From: Nocardia colli
GTDB taxonomy: Bacteria > Actinomycetota > Actinomycetes > Mycobacteriales > Mycobacteriaceae
Direction of reading: 5' to 3'
DNA: 64,000 nucleotides
Assembly: GCF_008704205.1 (NCBI RefSeq)
Contig: NZ_VXLC01000001.1
Coordinates: 620,001-684,000 of the forward strand
Shown here: piece after piece, positions 60,652 through 64,000 of the stretch
How positions within the stretch are numbered: the first letter of the stretch is position 1
Layout of the letters: the number at the start of each line of letters is the position of its first letter
Made by a program: the position numbers and the translations under genes
The notes under the pieces: model-generated
What the model was told of the DNA's origin: nothing
Seen by the model: only the letters and a program-made list of their open reading frames with translations
Databases searched by the model: none

Positions 60652-60857
60652 GTTTCGTACCTCCACGGGCCGCCGCCACGCGTGCGTGTGCGACCCCGAT
60701 CAAGAGCATTCTGCGCAGGCCGCGAGCGACAAACAAGTCGAGCGCCCGATTCCGCCGGTCAGCGCACCGCGGCGCGGTCGTCCCCAGTCCCGGGCGGCGC
60801 TCGGCGATATGTGTCGTGGAATGCGCGGATGACGTCGCACGGGAGTAGCGTCGAGCC

Positions 60858-61169
60858 ATGTCGACGGAGGTCCGTATCAACACCGCTCTGGAACGCTTCG
60901 AGCTCTATGTCGACGGTGACAACGCCGGGTACGTCGAATACCAGGACACCCAGTCGGAACGCGCGTTCGTGCACACCGAGATCTACCCTCGCTACGAGGG
61001 CCAGGGCTACGGCCGCGTGCTGGTCGAGGCGGCGTTGAACAGCACCGCCGAGGACAAGCTCGGCGCGCTGCCGATGTGCCGGATGGTGCACCACTTCATC
61101 GAGACCCGCCCCGAATACCTGGTGATGGTGCCGCACTGGGCGCGCGACAGCCTGAACCTGCCTCAGTAG
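60858..61169 (+). CDS. Small GNAT-type N-acetyltransferase
   Basis: 103-residue YjdJ-like short GNAT protein: AFVHTEIYPRYEGQGYGRVLVEAAL contains the acetyl-CoA loop, and PMCRMVHHFIETRPEY the end. Smaller than full GNAT enzymes. TAGCGT at 60846-60851 lies 12-7 bases before the ATG and there is no Shine-Dalgarno, so leaderless. It converges with the acyltransferase gene with a 7-bp overlap. Confidence 0.86.
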   Translation: MSTEVRINTALERFELYVDGDNAGYVEYQDTQSERAFVHTEIYPRYEGQGYGRVLVEAALNSTAEDKLGALPMCRMVHHFIETRPEYLVMVPHWARDSLNLPQ

Positions 61170-61924
61170 GCGGCGACCGCCCCGTCCAGCGCCAGTTGCA
61201 GATCGGTGCGCACCAGCCGCGCGATATCGCCGGGCTTGGCCGGTAATTCGGTGATCGGCACGCCGAAATAGAAGCTGGCCGACTTGGCCTCCTCCTTGTT
61301 CGGCTGCACCGTCGGGTCGGCCCGCGGCCCGTAGCTCAGGCCCATCGACACCAGCACCGGCTCGACGCCGAGCTTCATCGCGCGAAACGCGATGTGCCCG
61401 ATGCCGCTACCGACCGGCTGCACCTGGGTCGGGTCGACCTCGTTGCAGGTGCCCTCCGGGAACACCGCGACCCCGTCGCCGCGCGCGATCCGCTGCGCGC
61501 AGATGTCCATCATCCGTTGACCAGCCGCATTGACGGCCCGGATCCCGTGGTCCTTGCCGCGGAACACCGGGATCCCGCCCATCATGTCGATCTTGCGGCG
61601 CTGCTCGGGCTCCTCGAACAATTCGTCCTTGGCCAGCACCCGCACCCGGCCGATCACCGGGCGCAACGCGCTGCGCCACGCCGCCGCGGCGACCGTGTAC
61701 GGATCGTTCTCGGAAAGATGATTGATCGAGATCAACAGCGGCCTGCCCTGCCGGATCGCCGCCCGCATACCGGCCCGCGCACCCTCGGCGTAGGCGATGC
61801 GGGGATAGTAGCGACGTCCCAGAATGGCGTAAGCACCCCAGGCTTTCAGCCGATTCTGCCGATGATCGAGATAGAAGTCGTACACGGTGTCGCTGTTCTC
61901 GAGGCGTACCTCGGGAGGTTCCAT
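61163..61924 (-). CDS. 1-acylglycerol-3-phosphate acyltransferase-like protein
   Basis: 253-residue PlsC-type acyltransferase. Motif NHLSEND (NHx4D class, about 76-82) and FPEGT (about 165), with GGIPVFRG between, are the catalytic and glycerol-phosphate blocks. Acts at the inner membrane leaflet; several short hydrophobic segments fit. ATG 61924 follows GGTTCC-like sequence on its strand without a strong ribosome site. Confidence 0.88.
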   Translation of the reverse strand: MEPPEVRLENSDTVYDFYLDHRQNRLKAWGAYAILGRRYYPRIAYAEGARAGMRAAIRQGRPLLISINHLSENDPYTVAAAAWRSALRPVIGRVRVLAKDELFEEPEQRRKIDMMGGIPVFRGKDHGIRAVNAAGQRMMDICAQRIARGDGVAVFPEGTCNEVDPTQVQPVGSGIGHIAFRAMKLGVEPVLVSMGLSYGPRADPTVQPNKEEAKSASFYFGVPITELPAKPGDIARLVRTDLQLALDGAVAAY

Positions 61925-62038
61925 GACACGGACTCTACGACGCCCGCAAGCGCCCAGCATCGGCCCCCGAGACAAATTCAGCACACCGAACTGGTCAGCA
62001 GAAGCGCACATCGCCCGAACAACTGCGATGATGTCCGA

Positions 62039-62683
62039 GTGGCACGCGCAGACGACCCGGATGATCGGAAAACTCGCGGCGGGCACGGCGACCGCAAGCG
62101 GCGCGATTTCCGGCACGGCGAGCAGGTGGTGCGCGCCGGCACCCTGCTGGTGTCGGCGACCGAACTGGCCGAACCCACCTTCCGGCGCACCGTGGTCTAC
62201 ATCATCGAGCACAACGAGGCGGGCAGCCTCGGCGTGGTGCTGAACCGGCCGAGCGACACGGCCGTGCACGACGTGCTCCCCCGCTGGACCGAGGTGGCGG
62301 CCGCGCCGCGCACCCTGTTCATCGGCGGCCCGGTAAAGCGGGACGCCGCGCTGTGCCTGGGCACCGTCCGGGTCGGCGCGAGCATCGACGGCGTCCCCGG
62401 CCTGCGCCGCATCGATGGCCGCGTGGTGCTGGTCGACCTGGACGCCGACCCCGAGGAGATCGGGCAGTTGGTCGAGGGCATCCGCATTTTCGCCGGTTAC
62501 GCGGGCTGGACCTTCGGGCAGCTGGAGGGCGAGCTGGAGAACGACGACTGGATCGTGCTGTCCGCGTTGCCTTCCGACCCGATCAGCACCGGCCGCGCCG
62601 ACCTCTGGGCGCACGTGCTGCGCCGCCAGCCGCTACCCCTATCACTGCTGGCCACCCATCCGATCGAACTCGAACGAAATTGA
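62039..62683 (+). CDS. YqgE/AlgH-family protein
   Basis: 214-residue conserved protein (Rv0038-like). AGTLLVSATELAEPTFRRTVVYIIEHNEAGSLGVVLNRPS is the diagnostic N-terminal block, and GGPVKRDAALCLG and GYAGWTFGQLEGELENDDWIVL the later ones. Function unknown. GTG 62039 has GATGAT at 62027-62032 as a possible leaderless -10. It lies just before the sigma operon. Confidence 0.93.
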   Translation: MARADDPDDRKTRGGHGDRKRRDFRHGEQVVRAGTLLVSATELAEPTFRRTVVYIIEHNEAGSLGVVLNRPSDTAVHDVLPRWTEVAAAPRTLFIGGPVKRDAALCLGTVRVGASIDGVPGLRRIDGRVVLVDLDADPEEIGQLVEGIRIFAGYAGWTFGQLEGELENDDWIVLSALPSDPISTGRADLWAHVLRRQPLPLSLLATHPIELERN

Positions 62684-62698
62684 GATGTGCGCTCTCAT

Positions 62699-62727
62699 TG
62701 AACCGTTTGCCCCTGCTGAATCGTGGG
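62699..62727 (+). promoter_or_regulatory. ECF-type autoregulatory promoter
   Basis: TGAACC (62699-62704), 17 bases, CGTGGG (62722-62727): the TGAACC/CGT pattern of SigL-type ECF promoters in mycobacteria. The start would lie just upstream of the ribosome site GGGAGGTGAG and the sigma gene. Confidence 0.6.
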
Positions 62728-62745
62728 ATGAGCGGGAGGTGAGCA

Positions 62746-63255
62746 ATGCCCGACAACCGAACCGAGTTGTTGCGGGTCCTGTACGACGAACACGCGGCCG
62801 CGCTCTGGCGGTACACGCTCGGCCTGGTCCGCGACCCCGGACGGGCCGAGGACATCGTGCAGGAAACGTTGCTGCGAGCGTGGCAACGCCCGAACGTATT
62901 GGATCAGTCCGATACTTCGGCGCGCGCGTGGCTGTTCACGGTGGCCCGCAATCTTGCCGTGGATGAGCATCGCAGCGCCCGCAACCGGCGCGAGTTCCGC
63001 ACCGACGCCCCGCCGGAGCAGGCGACGCCGGACCAGGCCGATCGCGCCTTGGACGGCTGGGTGGTAGCGGACGCGCTGGGCAGGCTCAGTCCCGATCACC
63101 GCGAGGTGATCGTGCGGGCCTACTATCGGGGCCTTTCCACGCATCAGATCGCGGCGGAACTCGATATTCCGCCGGGCACGGTGAAATCCCGGATGCACTA
63201 CGGCATGCGGGCCCTACGGTTGGCACTACAGGAGATGGGGGTGACGAACCAATGA
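62746..63255 (+). CDS. ECF sigma factor (SigL-like)
   Basis: 169-residue sigma-70 ECF factor. Region 2 (LYDEHAAALWRYTLGLVRDPGRAEDIVQETLLRAW) and region 4 (REVIVRAYYRGLSTHQIAAELDIPPGTVKSRMHYGMRAL) are complete. Start ATG 62746 follows GGGAGGTGAG. The stop overlaps the anti-sigma start (ATGA). Promoter of the same type lies upstream, so it is autoregulated. Probably controls envelope stress genes. Confidence 0.92.
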   Translation: MPDNRTELLRVLYDEHAAALWRYTLGLVRDPGRAEDIVQETLLRAWQRPNVLDQSDTSARAWLFTVARNLAVDEHRSARNRREFRTDAPPEQATPDQADRALDGWVVADALGRLSPDHREVIVRAYYRGLSTHQIAAELDIPPGTVKSRMHYGMRALRLALQEMGVTNQ

Positions 63256-63983
63256 CCGATATCGCTGACGACTACACCACGTGGGATGCGCCCTACGTGC
63301 TCGGCTCCCTGACGCGAACCGAGCGCCGGGAATACGAAGAGCATTTGGCCGGCTGCCCCGCCTGCCAGGCTGCGGTGGCCGAACTGGCCGGGATGCCCGG
63401 CATGCTCGCGATGGTCGAACCCGCGACCGCGCTCGCGATGATCGACCTGCCCGAAGCCGTTGCGCCGCACCCGGGCTCGGCGGCGCCCGAGGCCGGACCG
63501 CCGGTGCCGCAGTTGCTGCCCAGGCTCGCCGATGCGGCGGCGAAGCGCAGGCGGCGGAGCCGGTGGGTGTCCGTCGGCGCTGCGGTTGCCGCTGCTGCGG
63601 CCGCGGTGGCCATCGCGGTTCCGGTGGTCGCCACCGTGACCTCGTCGGGCAACACCGGCACCGAACAGGTTGTCGCGGAACGCAGTATGCAACCGCTCAA
63701 GCCGAACCCGGTGACGGCCAGCTTCAAGGTCGTGCGGGACAACGACAAGACGCGGATCGTGATGAGTTGCAGTTATGGGCCGAGCAACCAGCAGTACAAC
63801 TGGAATCTGAAGTTGTTCGTGCTCGGCACCGACGGCAGCCAGACCGAGCTCGATCAGTGGCCGGCCGGGCCGGGCACCGAGCTGACCATCGATCGGACCA
63901 TCGACAAGACGCCGGACCAGATCCGGGCCGTCGAGATCCGGTTGGCGTCGACCGGCGAGACCCTGCTCTCCGGCACCGTCTGA
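63252..63983 (+). CDS. Zinc-binding anti-sigma factor (RslA-like)
   Basis: 243 residues. The N-terminal zinc anti-sigma motif HLAGCPACQ (His-x3-Cys-x2-Cys) precedes a single membrane helix (about 105-126), and the rest is extracytoplasmic and beta-rich. It holds the sigma factor inactive until the zinc site is oxidised or the domain is cleaved. The pair follows the SigL-RslA pattern. Complete in the window. Confidence 0.9.
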   Translation: MTDIADDYTTWDAPYVLGSLTRTERREYEEHLAGCPACQAAVAELAGMPGMLAMVEPATALAMIDLPEAVAPHPGSAAPEAGPPVPQLLPRLADAAAKRRRRSRWVSVGAAVAAAAAAVAIAVPVVATVTSSGNTGTEQVVAERSMQPLKPNPVTASFKVVRDNDKTRIVMSCSYGPSNQQYNWNLKLFVLGTDGSQTELDQWPAGPGTELTIDRTIDKTPDQIRAVEIRLASTGETLLSGTV

Positions 63984-64000
63984 GCACAGACCGATCCCCC

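Noticed and set aside
1..64000. tRNA, rRNA, riboswitch, CRISPR, IS or prophage
   Set aside because: No tRNA-like cloverleaf, repeat array, transposase or phage gene was recognised on either strand by reading; a dedicated covariance-model search could still find a small RNA.

Overview
The window is a high-GC actinobacterial chromosome segment, most likely from Nocardia or a close mycolate-containing relative. The evidence is the set of mycolate and arabinogalactan genes (an MmpL3 exporter and an AftD-type arabinofuranosyltransferase), frequent GTG starts, and a gene order that, from memory, follows the Mycobacterium tuberculosis block Rv0204c-Rv0237. I saw no rRNA, tRNA, CRISPR array, IS element or prophage.

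Layout. 0.1-17.2 kb is a cell-envelope block: LpqI-type glycosidase, USP, isochorismate synthase, a DUF2613 peptide and AftD, DinB, an acyltransferase, a DUF3068 protein, a VOC protein, a MOP-type flippase, a large membrane protein, a GT4 glycosyltransferase and a methyltransferase. 17.2-22.6 kb is accessory: an aldehyde dehydrogenase behind a paired dyad operator, a GlxA-type regulator, an HD protein and a toxin-antitoxin-like pair with a 9-bp-periodic operator. 22.9-36.7 kb returns to the conserved block: pckA, two overlapping degenerate dynamin-like GTPase genes, an SDR, a lipase, trmB, a NYN-domain protein, mmpL3 and a DUF2339 protein. 37-41 kb is accessory again: VapBC, an XRE/TPR regulator opposite a two-gene unit, a MerR regulator facing the stub of an apparently deleted enoate reductase, and a DUF1707 protein. 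41-47.5 kb is a signalling and membrane group: two-component pair, AI-2E protein, HAMP adenylate cyclase, a YbhN-family protein and a DUF3054 protein.

47.5-64 kb is mixed: a penicillin-binding-protein-like lipoprotein whose active-site motifs are gone, aroQ, an F420-type nitroreductase-like protein behind two identical palindromes, glycerate kinase, an HxlR/imine-reductase pair, an ABC exporter divergent from an ArsR-SRPBCC fusion with two palindromic operators, a cyclophilin, MmcQ/YjbR, a secreted peptide, a nitroreductase, a secreted peptidase-like hydrolase, a small GNAT, an acyltransferase, YqgE, and an ECF sigma/zinc anti-sigma pair with its own ECF-type promoter.

Together the conserved genes build, transport and remodel the mycolyl-arabinogalactan envelope. 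The inserted cassettes are mostly small regulator-plus-target modules with readable operators. Many starts have a TANNNT hexamer 12-15 nt upstream and no Shine-Dalgarno sequence, as expected for leaderless transcription.
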